26,474 nucleotides of DNA. It comes from CAZNAQ01 sp964585585. Its GTDB lineage: Bacteria > Patescibacteriota > Patescibacteriia > Patescibacteriales > JAGXOH01. Position 1 is the first letter of the stretch. The number at the start of each line of letters is the position of its first letter. Both the position numbers and the translations under genes were made by a program. This document shows positions 14,463 to 23,160 of this stretch, piece by piece. The notes under the pieces are model-generated. The model was not told the DNA's origin and made no database searches. It worked only from the letters and a program-made list of their open reading frames with translations. Where the stretch lies: NCBI GenBank assembly GCA_964585585.1, contig CAZPEL010000012.1, forward strand, positions 1 to 26,474, read 5' to 3'.

Positions 14463-16535
14463 ATGAACAGGAAAAAATACAAAAAAAATCCGGACCCTTT
14501 TTTTATAGATTCGGAAACACCGGTATCCAACAAATTGCAGGACACTTCCTATAAATTGGAATGGACGGAGAATTCCTATATCGCGGACCAAGGCGACAAG
14601 GATAGCATGAGATTAACCTTTGATTTTTCCTATCTCAGAAAGATAGCGATCTTTTTGGCTTTGATGATCCTGATCCTTTTGGGTCGGGCCGGCTGGCTTC
14701 AGGTGGCTCGGGGCGATCATTATCGGTCCATGGCCCAGGGCAACAGGATCAGGGTAAAATCCATAGAGTCGCCCCGGGGTATTATCTATGATCGTGACGG
14801 CCGGGAGTTGGTCCATAATGTGGCCAACTTTATGCTTTATTTAGTTCCCGGAGACCTGCCCGAGGATCCGGAGAAAAAGAAGGCCATTTTATCCCGTATT
14901 ACCGATATTTTGGGATCCGATCCGGTCCAGGAGAAAGAGATAACCCGGGAAAGTATCCAAAAAAAGATACAGGAAGTGGAGGATGACCCCTTGTTGGCTT
15001 ATCAGCCCTTGTTTTTAACTGATAATATTGAATATGAAAAGGCCATTTCTCTGTATTTGGAAACTCAAGACATGCCCGGAGTTATCCTTTCCAATAAGAG
15101 CCGGCGGCAATATTTGAATCAGGTGCCTCTGGATCGGATTTTTGCCTCCTCTACTCAACGGGAGTTGCGGGAAAAGGAGGTGCTTCCGGCCGCAAAGGAT
15201 CGACTTCGGATCAAGACTCTTTCCCATATTTTGGGTTATACCGGCAAGATCGATCAAAAGGAGCTACAGGAGCGCTCTGATTATTCTTCTATTGATTATA
15301 TCGGTAAAACCGGACTGGAGTACACTTGGGAGGAGCAGTTAAAGGGTAAAAAGGGCAAGAAACAGGTAGAGGTTAACGCCTTAGGCAAGGAGAAGCGGGT
15401 TATAAGCAAAGAGGGGGCTCGAGACGGGAATAATTTGGTTTTATCCCTGGATTTTTCTCTGCAAGCTCAAGTGGAGGGCATTCTCAAGAAGCAGTTGGCG
15501 GACAAGGAAGTTAAGAAAGCGGCGGTAGTGGTAATGGACCCCCGGAACGGCGAGGTTCTGTCCTTGGCCAGTACTCCGGGATACAATAACAATGTTTTTG
15601 CCCAGGGGATCTCCTCGGAGCAATACCAGGAAATATTGGGCCAAGAGGACAATTCTTTGTTCAATCGGGTTATTTCCGGAGAGTATCCTTCCGGTTCCAC
15701 TATTAAGCCGGTCATAGCGGCAGCCGCCCTGGAAGAGGGTATTGTCTCGGCCAATACCACCGTTAACAGCACCGGTGGCATTAGAGTGGGGGAGTGGTTC
15801 TTTCCGGATTGGCGGGCCGGAGGTCACGGCATTACCGATGTCCGCAAGGCCATCGCCCAATCGGTGAATACCTTTTTTTACTATGTTGGAGGCGGTTATA
15901 AGGATTTCCCGGGTCTGGGCCTGGAAGGGATCGTTGAATATGATCGTAAATTCGGCTTAGGCCGGGAGACGGGTATAGACCTGCCCAGCGAGGCCTCCGG
16001 CTTTTTGCCCAGCGAGGAATGGAAAAAAGAAAAAATGGATCAGCCCTGGTATATCGGAGATACTTACCATTTGTCCATTGGACAGGGCTTTCTATTGGTT
16101 ACCCCGCTTCAAGTGGCCAACTTTACCTCTGTTTTCGCCAATCAAGGCACTCTTTACAAGCCGCAATTGGTTAAAAAAGTGATCGACAGTTCCGGCCAAA
16201 CCCTGAAGCAGGTCCAGCCGGAAGTATTGAACCGGGATTTTATCGGGGATTATGTTATGCAAGTGGTCCGGGAAGGTATGAGGCGGACCGTTACCAAGGG
16301 TAGTGGCCGGAATTTGTTGAGTTTGGATGTAACCGCGGCCGGTAAGACCGGAACCGCCCAATGGGCCTCGGACAAGCCCTACCATGCTTGGTTTACCTGC
16401 TTCGCTCCTTACGAAGATCCGGAAGTAGTGGTTACGGTTCTGGTGGAACAAGGAGGTGAAGGGCATGATACGGCCGTGCCTATATCCAAGGAGATACTTG
16501 AGTACTATTTTGACAAACAAGGGGAGAATGGATAA
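14463..16535 (+). CDS. mrdA: Penicillin-binding protein 2, peptidoglycan transpeptidase
   Basis: This 690-residue class B PBP cross-links peptidoglycan during elongation. It has a cytoplasmic N-terminal tail of about 55 hydrophilic residues, one TM segment (61-77), a dimerisation region beginning RVKSIESPRGIIYDRDG, and a transpeptidase domain with SxxK as Ser412-Thr-Ile-Lys415, SxN as Ser467-Val-Asn469 and KTG as Lys628-Thr-Gly630 (AGKTGTAQW). Early segments such as YIGKTGLEYTWEEQLKG match PBP2 rather than PBP3. The N-terminal tail is long. An internal ATG at 14607, preceded by AAGGA, would give a conventional short tail, so the start is uncertain. mreD ends 9 bases upstream. No rodA follows; a MITE-like repeat and ileS come next. 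Confidence 0.94.
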   Translation: MNRKKYKKNPDPFFIDSETPVSNKLQDTSYKLEWTENSYIADQGDKDSMRLTFDFSYLRKIAIFLALMILILLGRAGWLQVARGDHYRSMAQGNRIRVKSIESPRGIIYDRDGRELVHNVANFMLYLVPGDLPEDPEKKKAILSRITDILGSDPVQEKEITRESIQKKIQEVEDDPLLAYQPLFLTDNIEYEKAISLYLETQDMPGVILSNKSRRQYLNQVPLDRIFASSTQRELREKEVLPAAKDRLRIKTLSHILGYTGKIDQKELQERSDYSSIDYIGKTGLEYTWEEQLKGKKGKKQVEVNALGKEKRVISKEGARDGNNLVLSLDFSLQAQVEGILKKQLADKEVKKAAVVVMDPRNGEVLSLASTPGYNNNVFAQGISSEQYQEILGQEDNSLFNRVISGEYPSGSTIKPVIAAAALEEGIVSANTTVNSTGGIRVGEWFFPDWRAGGHGITDVRKAIAQSVNTFFYYVGGGYKDFPGLGLEGIVEYDRKFGLGRETGIDLPSEASGFLPSEEWKKEKMDQPWYIGDTYHLSIGQGFLLVTPLQVANFTSVFANQGTLYKPQLVKKVIDSSGQTLKQVQPEVLNRDFIGDYVMQVVREGMRRTVTKGSGRNLLSLDVTAAGKTGTAQWASDKPYHAWFTCFAPYEDPEVVVTVLVEQGGEGHDTAVPISKEILEYYFDKQGENG

Positions 16536-16555
16536 TATAAAATTATAAATAAAAT

Positions 16556-16718
16556 AAGCACCAAATTACAAGCATCAATGATCAAATAAATTCCAATGAC
16601 CAAAATTACAATGATCAAATCTATTTGTGATTTAGGACATTGTAATTTGTAATTTATTTGCCTCAGCCCTCCGGAGCGAAGCGGAGGAGGAATTATTGTA
16701 ATTTGGAATTTGGTGCTT
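16556..16718. mobile_element. MITE-like element, copy 1 (mrdA-ileS)
   Basis: The ends are inverted repeats: AAGCACCAAATT (16556-16567) and AATTTGGTGCTT (16707-16718). Inside are heptamer-like CAATGAT/CAAATAA units and a GC-rich core CCTCCGGAGCGAAGCGGAGG near 16675-16690. Read on the minus strand it aligns along its whole length with 21151-21306. It has no coding capacity and sits wholly in the spacer between mrdA and ileS. Bases 16719-16753 are AT-rich, with no clear promoter. Confidence 0.75.
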
Positions 16719-16753
16719 ATTTGGTTTATAGAGTAATTTTTTATTTTAAATTT

Positions 16754-19681
16754 ATGGATAAACAAGAAAATACAAAAAGTAGTTTTTCTCAAATGGAAGA
16801 AGAAATATTGGACTTTTGGGACAAGTCGAACACTTTTCAAAGATCAGTGGACAAGGAGGCGCCGAATGGCGACTTTGTTTTTTATGACGGACCTCCTTTT
16901 GCCACCGGCCTGCCCCATTACGGCCATTTGGTGGGTAACATTATAAAGGATGTGGTGCCCCGTTATTGGACTATGAAGGGTTATCGAGTGGAAAGAAAAT
17001 GGGGTTGGGATTGCCACGGCCTGCCTTTGGAGAATTTGGCGGAAGAAGAACTGGGATTGCAGACCAAGCGGGATATTGAGGATAAGGGAATTGAAAAATT
17101 CAATGAATATTGCCGGAGTATGGTGCTTCGATATTCGGAAGAATGGCAAAAGATCATCCGTCGATTGGCCCGTTGGGTGGATATGGAGAACAGTTACCGG
17201 ACCATGGACGCGGATTATATGGAATCCATTTGGTGGGTTTTCCAGAGATTATGGCAGAAAGACCTTATTTATAAAGGTTATAAATCCATGCACATTTGCC
17301 CCCGGTGCGGGACTACTTTGTCCAATTTCGAGGTCGGTTTGGGTTACAAGGACATCAAAGATATTTCGGCCACCGCCAGATTTGAATTGGAGGACGAGTC
17401 CGACGCTCATCTTTTGGCTTGGACCACTACCCCCTGGACTTTGATCGGAAATGTGGCCTTGGCCGTGGGTGAGGACATTGATTATGTTAAATTCAGTCTT
17501 AGAAACAGCTCCCGTTTTCCGGAAGGAAAGTATATAGCTTCTCGGGAATATTTGAACAATTTTCAAGAAAATTTGAATGATGGAGAAATAGAAAAAATAG
17601 AAGACTTAAAAGGCAGGGACCTGGTGGGTAAGAGATATGAACCCCTGTTTCCTTATTATGCCCAGGGAGAAAGCATAGATGATCGCGAGAATGGCTGGCA
17701 GGTTTATGCGGCTGATTTTGTTACCACTGACGAGGGGACCGGGATAGTCCATATCGCTCCGGCTTTTGGTGAAGATGATATGAATTTGGGTCGGGAAAAG
17801 CGGCTTCCCTTTGTCCAACATGTGGACGGGGAAGGCAGGTTCAAGCCGGAGGTAAAGGATCTGGCCGGCTTGGAAGCCAAACCCAAGGACGATCATCAGG
17901 CCACCGATATCGAAATAATCAAATATTTGGCTCATAACGGTTTGCTTTTTCATAAGGAAAAATACGAGCATAGCTACCCCCATTGTTGGCGGTGCGACAC
18001 CCCGCTTCTCAATTACGCCACCGATTCTTGGTTTGTAGAGGTTAGCAAATTCCGCGATGAATTGGTCGGAAACAACCAGAATGTTCATTGGATACCGGCT
18101 CACTTGAAAGACGGCCGGTTCGGTAAATGGCTGGAACAAGCCCGGGATTGGGCCATCAGTCGGGACCGTTATTGGGGCGCTCCGCTTCCGGTCTGGGAGT
18201 GCGATAGTTGCGGCGAAAGGAAGGTTGTTGGCTCCAGACAGGAATTAGAGGATCTGAGCGGAGAAAAGGTAGAGGATTTGCATAAGCATATAGTGGACGG
18301 AATAAGTTTTGCTTGCGATAAGTGCCGGGGACAAATGAAGCGCATTCCGGAAGTATTGGATTGTTGGTTCGAGTCCGGGGCTATGCCCTACGGCCAGTTC
18401 CATTATCCCTTTGAGAACAAGGACAAATTCGAAAACAATTTTCCGGCTGAGTTCGTGGCCGAGGGGGTGGATCAAACCCGGGGCTGGTTTTATACTTTAA
18501 TGGTTCTTTCTACCGCCCTATTCCAAAGTGAAGCTTTTAAGAATGTGGTTACCAACGGCATAGTTTTGGCCGAGGACGGAGCCAAAATGAGTAAGTCCAA
18601 AAAGAATTATCCGGATCCGGTTTTTGTGTTTGATGCTTATTCAGTGGACGCCACCAGATATTATCTTTTGTCCTCTCCGGTGGTAACTGGGGAGAGTTTG
18701 AATTTTTCCGAAGACGGAGTAAAAGAGGTCCTGCGCAAGACCACTATGACCCTGTGGAATGTCTATAAATTTTATTCCCTTTTTGCCGAAGAAGAACAGG
18801 TCGAGGCCAAGCCGGGAGAGGCCAATATTTTGGACAAGTGGATAGTGGCCCGCCTAAACCAATTGATCCGGGAAGTAACAACCAATATGGATGCTTATTT
18901 ACTCCCTCGGGCTGTCCGACCTGTGGGTGAATTTATAGACGATCTGTCCACTTGGTATGTGCGAAGAAGCCGGGATAGATTTAAGGGCGAAGATAAAAAA
19001 GATAAACAAGAAGCTTTGCAGACCACTAAATATATTTTAGTTGAACTTTCTCGGATCATGGCTCCTTTTATGCCTTTTATAGCCGAGCAATTATGGCAGA
19101 AGTTGAGTAGAAACGATTTTGCGGACGGGGAGCAAAGTGTGCATTTGCAGGAATGGCCCCGGTCCGGATCCGCGAATCAGGAGGTTCTGGACAAGATGAG
19201 GCAGGTCAGGCAGGTAGTGGAGTTGGGTTTGGCCCAAAGGGACGAGGCCGGTATTAAGGTCAGGCAACCTTTGGGAGAAGCAAGGATAAAGAATCAAGAA
19301 TTAAGCGAGGAATATTTAGAACTTATAAAGGATGAATTGAATGTAAAAAAAGTGGAATTTGGCCCGGACCAGGAAGAAGAAGTGATCCTGGAGACTGAGC
19401 TGACCCCGGAATTGATCCGAGAAGGGATCAAAAGAGAGTTGGTTCGGTTTGTAAACAATATGCGCAAGAATTCGGGGCTTACTTTGGGAGATAGTATTAC
19501 CATTTTTTGGGAGAGTGAGGATGAGGAGATCAGGAAAGCCATTCAAAATTACCAAGAAGAAATATTAAAGGATACTTTGGCCGGATCCGTGATCTCCGGT
19601 AGCGGACAAGAGGTTGATGAAGAAAAAGAGGTTAACATAAATAACGGCAAGATAAAAATAGCTATAAAAAAAGCAAACTAA
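16754..19681 (+). CDS. ileS: Isoleucyl-tRNA synthetase, type 2 (IleS2-like)
   Basis: This 975-residue class I synthetase charges tRNA(Ile). The frame is open upstream to 16658, but those 32 residues are encoded by repeat DNA, and MDKQENTKSSF at 16754 is the natural start. The HIGH motif appears as PHYGH within DGPPFATGLPHYGHLVGN. The KMSKS motif is intact at residues 611-615. The CP1 editing domain carries LAWTTTPWTLIGNVALAV. Cys pairs occur in CPRCG, CWRCD, CDSCG and CDKC. The FATGLPHYGH form of the HIGH region and the WGWDCHGLPLE block are those of the eukaryote-like IleS2 clade, not the YANGxIHIGH form of common bacterial IleS1. IleS2 enzymes are associated with low mupirocin sensitivity; whether that holds here is inference. 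Confidence 0.96.
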   Translation: MDKQENTKSSFSQMEEEILDFWDKSNTFQRSVDKEAPNGDFVFYDGPPFATGLPHYGHLVGNIIKDVVPRYWTMKGYRVERKWGWDCHGLPLENLAEEELGLQTKRDIEDKGIEKFNEYCRSMVLRYSEEWQKIIRRLARWVDMENSYRTMDADYMESIWWVFQRLWQKDLIYKGYKSMHICPRCGTTLSNFEVGLGYKDIKDISATARFELEDESDAHLLAWTTTPWTLIGNVALAVGEDIDYVKFSLRNSSRFPEGKYIASREYLNNFQENLNDGEIEKIEDLKGRDLVGKRYEPLFPYYAQGESIDDRENGWQVYAADFVTTDEGTGIVHIAPAFGEDDMNLGREKRLPFVQHVDGEGRFKPEVKDLAGLEAKPKDDHQATDIEIIKYLAHNGLLFHKEKYEHSYPHCWRCDTPLLNYATDSWFVEVSKFRDELVGNNQNVHWIPAHLKDGRFGKWLEQARDWAISRDRYWGAPLPVWECDSCGERKVVGSRQELEDLSGEKVEDLHKHIVDGISFACDKCRGQMKRIPEVLDCWFESGAMPYGQFHYPFENKDKFENNFPAEFVAEGVDQTRGWFYTLMVLSTALFQSEAFKNVVTNGIVLAEDGAKMSKSKKNYPDPVFVFDAYSVDATRYYLLSSPVVTGESLNFSEDGVKEVLRKTTMTLWNVYKFYSLFAEEEQVEAKPGEANILDKWIVARLNQLIREVTTNMDAYLLPRAVRPVGEFIDDLSTWYVRRSRDRFKGEDKKDKQEALQTTKYILVELSRIMAPFMPFIAEQLWQKLSRNDFADGEQSVHLQEWPRSGSANQEVLDKMRQVRQVVELGLAQRDEAGIKVRQPLGEARIKNQELSEEYLELIKDELNVKKVEFGPDQEEEVILETELTPELIREGIKRELVRFVNNMRKNSGLTLGDSITIFWESEDEEIRKAIQNYQEEILKDTLAGSVISGSGQEVDEEKEVNINNGKIKIAIKKAN

Positions 19682-19685
19682 AAAA

Positions 19686-19690
19686 GGAGG
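19686..19690 (+). promoter_or_regulatory. Strong Shine-Dalgarno site for the gene at 19698
   Basis: AAAAAGGAGGGAG precedes the ATG, with GGAGG 7 bases from it. It is the only textbook ribosome binding site at standard spacing noted in this window, where most starts lack one. It confirms the start at 19698. Confidence 0.8.
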
Positions 19691-19697
19691 GAGAAAA

Positions 19698-19887
19698 ATG
19701 GACAAAAGCATTCAGAGTTTTCGGTATTTTTACAATCTTTTGGATGATCCTTGTCGGGGCAATAATTGCAGGGTCATAGCCCAGATCATTTTTCTGGATA
19801 TGGCCGGCCGGAGTAGGAAAAAGTTGATCCAAGATGTATTGAATGAGAGTGTGCCCTTGGAAGGCCCTGTTCATCAACCGGAACTAA
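19698..19887 (+). CDS. Hypothetical protein, truncated by the assembly gap
   Basis: At least 63 residues are readable before the gap: it starts MDKSIQSFRYFYNLLDDPCRG and continues through CRVIAQIIFLDMAGRSRKKLI and a stretch ending PVHQPEL. I do not recognise it. The composition (aromatic, basic, two early Cys in PCRGNNC) and the strong ribosome binding site indicate a real gene. It starts 16 bases after ileS and is probably co-transcribed with it. The C-terminus is lost in the 100-N gap; the frame that remains open beyond the gap is a shadow of the next gene's region and should not be joined to it. Confidence 0.6.
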
Positions 19888-19987
19888 NNNNNNNNNNNNN
19901 NNNNNNNNNNNNNNNNNNNNNNNNNNNNNNNNNNNNNNNNNNNNNNNNNNNNNNNNNNNNNNNNNNNNNNNNNNNNNNNNNNNNNNN
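19888..19987. other. Assembly gap, 100 N
   Basis: Exactly 100 unknown bases, the conventional placeholder for a gap of unknown size. It is followed by six G. The real distance and any gene end or spacer here are unknown, and contiguity across it rests on scaffolding only. Confidence 0.99.
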
Positions 19988-20055
19988 GGGGGGTAAAACC
20001 GAGTCGGGATATTTTTATCTCGACTTCCCATCAATCCTTACTTTATATACAAATT

Positions 20056-21066
20056 ATGCCTTATTCCGGATATTTGCTTTTTTCCGGGGGTCTGGACTCT
20101 ATTTTGGCCGCCCGGGTTTTGCAGGAACAGAATATTAAAGTAACAGGGGTCACTTTGGTGAGCAATTTTTTTGATGCGGAAAAAGCCAGGGAATCGGCCC
20201 AAAAGATAGGCATAGACCTGGAAGAAGTGGATATTAGCCGGGAGATGATAGAGATAGTTAAAGATCCGGCTCACGGTCACGGTAAGAACCTTAACCCCTG
20301 TATTGATTGCCACATGTTTATGCTTAAAAAATTAAAAGAAAAATTTTTAGATAAGTGCGAGGATGGATGCTTCGCCGCCACCGGCGAGGTTTTGGGGCAA
20401 AGGCCCTTTTCTCAGAATAAAGAGGCCTTGACCGAGGTGGCGAAGGCGGCCGGGATCGAGGTTTTAAGGCCCTTATCCGCCAAGAATCTGCCTCCCACCT
20501 CCATGGAGGAGAAGGGCTGGGTGGACAGGAGTAAATTATTGGACATTCAGGGAAGGAGCAGGAACAGGCAGAAGGAGTTGGCTCGGAAATACCGTATCAA
20601 GGATCATCCCAGTCCGGCCGGTGGCTGTCTCCTGACCGATTTGCAGTTCAGCCAAAGATTGGGCGAGATGATGAAGAGGTGGCCCGGAGCCACTCCCGAG
20701 GATGTAGAGCTTTTAAAATATGGCCGGATCTTTTGGGCCAATTTTTTGGACAAAAAATGGGTGCTTATGGTCGTAGCCAGGGATCAAAAAGAAGCGGAAA
20801 AATTGGAACAATTGGCCCGAGCCGGGGATGTGGTGGTTGAATTGTCCGAAACCACCGGGCCTTTGACTTTGGTTCGGGAGTTGAAAACGGAAACCGACCA
20901 GAAGAAACAGAAGCTCGAGGTTTATATTCCGGAAGACTGGCCCTATAACCTACTTACTCCTCCGCAGAGAAAGGATCAATTATTGGAAACCGCCGCTTTG
21001 GTGACCGGTTATTATAAACCCGTGGCCAGAGGAGGGGAGGTAAAAGTTGAAATAAATAAAATTTAG
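20056..21066 (+). CDS. PP-loop ATPase, probable tRNA thiouridine-forming enzyme (ThiI/MnmA-related)
   Basis: This 336-residue protein has an N-terminal PP-loop motif SGGLDS (residues 10-15) that binds and cleaves ATP to adenylate a substrate. Next comes NPCIDCH (Cys82, Cys85), then the block AGGCLLTDLQFS near residue 200. This combination is known from a group of MnmA/ThiI-like proteins usually annotated as tRNA thiolation enzymes. The C-terminal region (about 225-336) is a separate domain of unknown fold. By family logic it would activate a uridine in tRNA and replace oxygen with sulfur; the two Cys could bind a metal or Fe-S cluster or carry persulfide. The exact uridine position is not predictable here. 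The start ATG is unambiguous; what precedes it is post-gap sequence. Confidence 0.8.
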   Translation: MPYSGYLLFSGGLDSILAARVLQEQNIKVTGVTLVSNFFDAEKARESAQKIGIDLEEVDISREMIEIVKDPAHGHGKNLNPCIDCHMFMLKKLKEKFLDKCEDGCFAATGEVLGQRPFSQNKEALTEVAKAAGIEVLRPLSAKNLPPTSMEEKGWVDRSKLLDIQGRSRNRQKELARKYRIKDHPSPAGGCLLTDLQFSQRLGEMMKRWPGATPEDVELLKYGRIFWANFLDKKWVLMVVARDQKEAEKLEQLARAGDVVVELSETTGPLTLVRELKTETDQKKQKLEVYIPEDWPYNLLTPPQRKDQLLETAALVTGYYKPVARGGEVKVEINKI

Positions 21067-21084
21067 TGAAAATATCAATTGTTT

Positions 21085-21100
21085 TAAACCAACAGGTTTA
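21085..21100 (+). other. Small hairpin after the PP-loop gene
   Basis: TAAACC-AACA-GGTTTA forms a 6-bp stem with a 4-base loop 19 bases after the stop codon. No T-tract follows directly, so it is at most a weak terminator. Confidence 0.3.
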
Positions 21101-21150
21101 TTAACCTTTGAGGTATTAGCTTGAACATCAAAAATAAAAATATACAAATA

Positions 21151-21306
21151 AAGCATCAAATTCCAAATTCCAATAATTTCTCCTCCTCTCCGCTCCGGAG
21201 AACTAAAGCAAATAAATTACAATATTCTAAATTATAAACAGGCTTGATCATTGTGATTTTGGTCTTTGGAATTTGTTTGATTATTGGTGCTTGGAATTTG
21301 GTGCTT
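21151..21306. mobile_element. MITE-like element, copy 2 (opposite orientation)
   Basis: It runs from AAGCATCAAATTCC (21151) to GGAATTTGGTGCTT (ending 21306). It aligns with the reverse complement of 16556-16718. The terminal 64 bases (21243-21306) align without gaps to the reverse complement of 16556-16619, with 57 matches by hand count. The GC-rich core (CTCCTCCTCTCCGCTCCGGAG) and GCAAATAAATTACAA are also shared. It has no coding capacity. The rest of the 455-base gene-free stretch holds only the lemA promoter candidate and octamer repeats. Confidence 0.75.
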
Positions 21307-21391
21307 CCGGTTTTGTTGGGTTATAAAGAATAATTGACCAAGTTTGGATTTAAATTTTTTTGTTTAAAATGAATTGGGTTAGTACATTTAA

Positions 21392-21420
21392 TTGCTTTTT
21401 TGGCTTGCTTTTGGTAGAAT
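21392..21420 (+). promoter_or_regulatory. Probable promoter of lemA-htpX
   Basis: TTGCTT (21392-21397), a 17-base spacer and TAGAAT (21415-21420) make a plausible sigma-70 promoter. The expected start is near 21427, about 95 bases before the lemA ATG. Confidence 0.5.
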
Positions 21421-21444
21421 GAAGTAGATTTTATTATAATTAAT

Positions 21445-21516
21445 TGTCCAATTGTTTTATTGCTTAATTGTTGCTTACAAGATCAACAATATAGCAATTT
21501 AACAATATAGCAATGC
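21445..21516. repeat. Octamer palindrome before lemA
   Basis: ATTGTTTT, ATTGCTTA, ATTGTTGC units on the left face CAATATAG, CAATTTAA, CAATATAG, CAATG on the right. The right arm runs through an in-frame ATG at 21513. The period is 8 here, against 7 in most other spacer palindromes. Confidence 0.65.
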
Positions 21517-21521
21517 ATTTT

Positions 21522-22091
21522 ATGTCTACCACTGGATGGATCATTTTAGCTATCATCGCTGTTATCGTTATAGCTTTGATAGTAATGTATAATGGTCTTA
21601 TTAGGTTAAGGAATCGGGTCCAGGAGGCCTGGAGCGATATTGATGTCCAGCTCAAACGAAGGCACGACCTGATCCCCAATCTTATTAACACCGTTAAGGG
21701 TTATGCCAAGCATGAGAGGGAGACCTTGGAGAGCGTAACCAACGCCAGGACCCAGGCCATGCAGGCCCAAGAAGGCGGGGGAGACGCTAAAAGTCAGGCC
21801 CAGGCCGAGAATGCCTTGTCCGAGACTTTAAAATCCTTATTCGCGGTGGCGGAAAGCTATCCGGATCTAAAGGCCAGCCAGAATTTCCAGGAACTACAAC
21901 GGGAATTAACTGACACCGAGAACAAGATCCAAGCGGCCCGCAGGTTCTATAACAATAATGTACTTCGATTCAACACCAAGGTTCAAACCTTCCCCACTAA
22001 TATTTTCGCCAAAATGTTGAATTTTAGCCAAAAGGATTTCTTTGAACTGGAAGAAGAGAGCGAAAGGGAGAATGTGGAGGTTAAGTTTTAA
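21522..22091 (+). CDS. lemA: LemA family membrane protein
   Basis: This 189-residue protein has a single N-terminal TM segment (IILAIIAVIVIALIVMYNGLI) followed by the LemA domain: RLRNRVQEAWSDIDVQLKRRHDLIPNLINTVKGYAKHE, then helices with ESYPDLKASQNFQELQRELTDTENKI and ARRFYNNNVLRFNT near the end. The family forms helical bundles on the outer face of the membrane; its biochemical role is not settled. The frame extends three codons upstream to an ATG at 21513, but that ATG lies in the octamer repeat, so 21522 is preferred. The gene is followed by htpX, a common pairing in bacteria that suggests a shared role in membrane protein quality control. Confidence 0.95.
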   Translation: MSTTGWIILAIIAVIVIALIVMYNGLIRLRNRVQEAWSDIDVQLKRRHDLIPNLINTVKGYAKHERETLESVTNARTQAMQAQEGGGDAKSQAQAENALSETLKSLFAVAESYPDLKASQNFQELQRELTDTENKIQAARRFYNNNVLRFNTKVQTFPTNIFAKMLNFSQKDFFELEEESERENVEVKF

Positions 22092-22098
22092 TTGATTA

Positions 22099-22218
22099 CC
22101 TGCCTGCCCACCTCGACCGGTGGATAAGCCGGCAGGCAGGCGAATTCACGAATTTAGCACGAATTGCACGAATATAATTATTTTGAATTTTGAGATTCCT
22201 GCCTCGCCGGCAGGCAGG
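22099..22218. repeat. CCTGCC/GGCAGG palindromes between lemA and htpX
   Basis: CCTGCCTGCC (22099-22108) pairs with GGCAGGCAGG (22131-22140) around an inner CCACC...GGTGG hairpin. A third copy at 22198-22218 (CCTGCCTCGCCGGCAGGCAGG) is itself a small palindrome. Between them are ACGAATT units (CACGAAT repeated) and TTTTGAATTTTGA. The GC-rich parts contrast with the AT-rich rest. Confidence 0.8.
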
Positions 22219-22233
22219 TGAATTTTGAATATT

Positions 22234-23160
22234 ATGGCTACTTTATACACTCATTCCGACTCCAACCAAAGAAAGACATGGTTTTTAATGTCCGGGTTTT
22301 TGATATTCGTAATACTCGTGGGTTGGGTGTTCAGCATGGCTCTGGAGACCTCTGTGATTCTTTATATAGCGGTGGCCTTTAGCATTATTTCCGCTTTTGG
22401 CAGTTATTGGTGGAGCGATAAGATTGTTTTAAAGATAAGCGGGGCTAAAGAAGTTAAATTTGAGGATAACAAGGAGCTTTATCGCTTGGTAGAGAATCTT
22501 TGTATTACCGCCGGCTTACCGGTACCCAAGATCTATATGATAGACGACACCGCCCCGAATGCCTTTGCCACCGGCCGGGATCCGGAGCATGCGGTCATAG
22601 CCGTGACCAAGGGCTTGGTCCAAAAATTGGAAAAAAATGAATTGGAAGGCGTAATAGCTCATGAGCTTTCTCATATAGGTAATCGCGACATTTTAATAGC
22701 CACTTTAACCACGGTTTTAGTGGGCTTTGTGGTGCTTTTGGCCGATTGGTTCCGTCATTGGGTATTTTTCCGAGGCATAGGAGGGGATAGTGACAGAGGC
22801 GGTCAAATTAAGCTTATTTTGATAATTGCAGCGATAATACTTTCCATTTTAGCCCCGATCTTTGCTTATATGATGCAGTTTGCTATTTCTCGGAAACAGG
22901 AGTTCAAGGCGGACGCGGATGGGGCTTTGCTTACCAGGTATCCGGAAGGGTTGGCCAGTGCTTTAGAGAAAATATCCGGAGATACCGAGGAGTTAGAGGC
23001 AGCCAATCGAGCCACCGCCCACATGTACATTTCTTCCCCTTTAAAGAAGGATAAGAAGAAGGGAAAAAAGAAGGGTTTTTTCGCCAAGGCCTTTATGACT
23101 CATCCGCCCGTGGAAGAAAGGATTGCGGCTTTAAGGGGGATGGGGGATAGTAAACAGTAA
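22234..23160 (+). CDS. htpX: Zinc metalloprotease HtpX
   Basis: This 308-residue M48 family membrane protease degrades misfolded membrane proteins. Two N-terminal TM segments (about 17-62) precede a catalytic domain with the zinc motif HELSH (His143, Glu144, His147) and third ligand Glu223 in QEFKADADG. Two further TM segments lie between them. NAFATGRDPEHAVIAVTKGL is also typical. A TTG three codons upstream (22225) is in frame, but the ATG at 22234 is preferred, being placed right after the repeat. The C-terminus is Lys-rich (KKDKKKGKKKG) and ends GDSKQ, where the last codons and stop are part of the AGTAAAC repeat. It follows lemA. Confidence 0.96.
   Translation: MATLYTHSDSNQRKTWFLMSGFLIFVILVGWVFSMALETSVILYIAVAFSIISAFGSYWWSDKIVLKISGAKEVKFEDNKELYRLVENLCITAGLPVPKIYMIDDTAPNAFATGRDPEHAVIAVTKGLVQKLEKNELEGVIAHELSHIGNRDILIATLTTVLVGFVVLLADWFRHWVFFRGIGGDSDRGGQIKLILIIAAIILSILAPIFAYMMQFAISRKQEFKADADGALLTRYPEGLASALEKISGDTEELEAANRATAHMYISSPLKKDKKKGKKKGFFAKAFMTHPPVEERIAALRGMGDSKQ

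Noticed and set aside
16658..16753. N-terminal extension of ileS by 32 residues
   Set aside because: It is encoded by the MITE-like element and AT-rich spacer, and family members begin close to the downstream Met.
19698..20138. A continuous frame spanning the N gap
   Set aside because: The frame is open only because N codons cannot be stops. After the gap it overlaps the start of the PP-loop gene in another frame.
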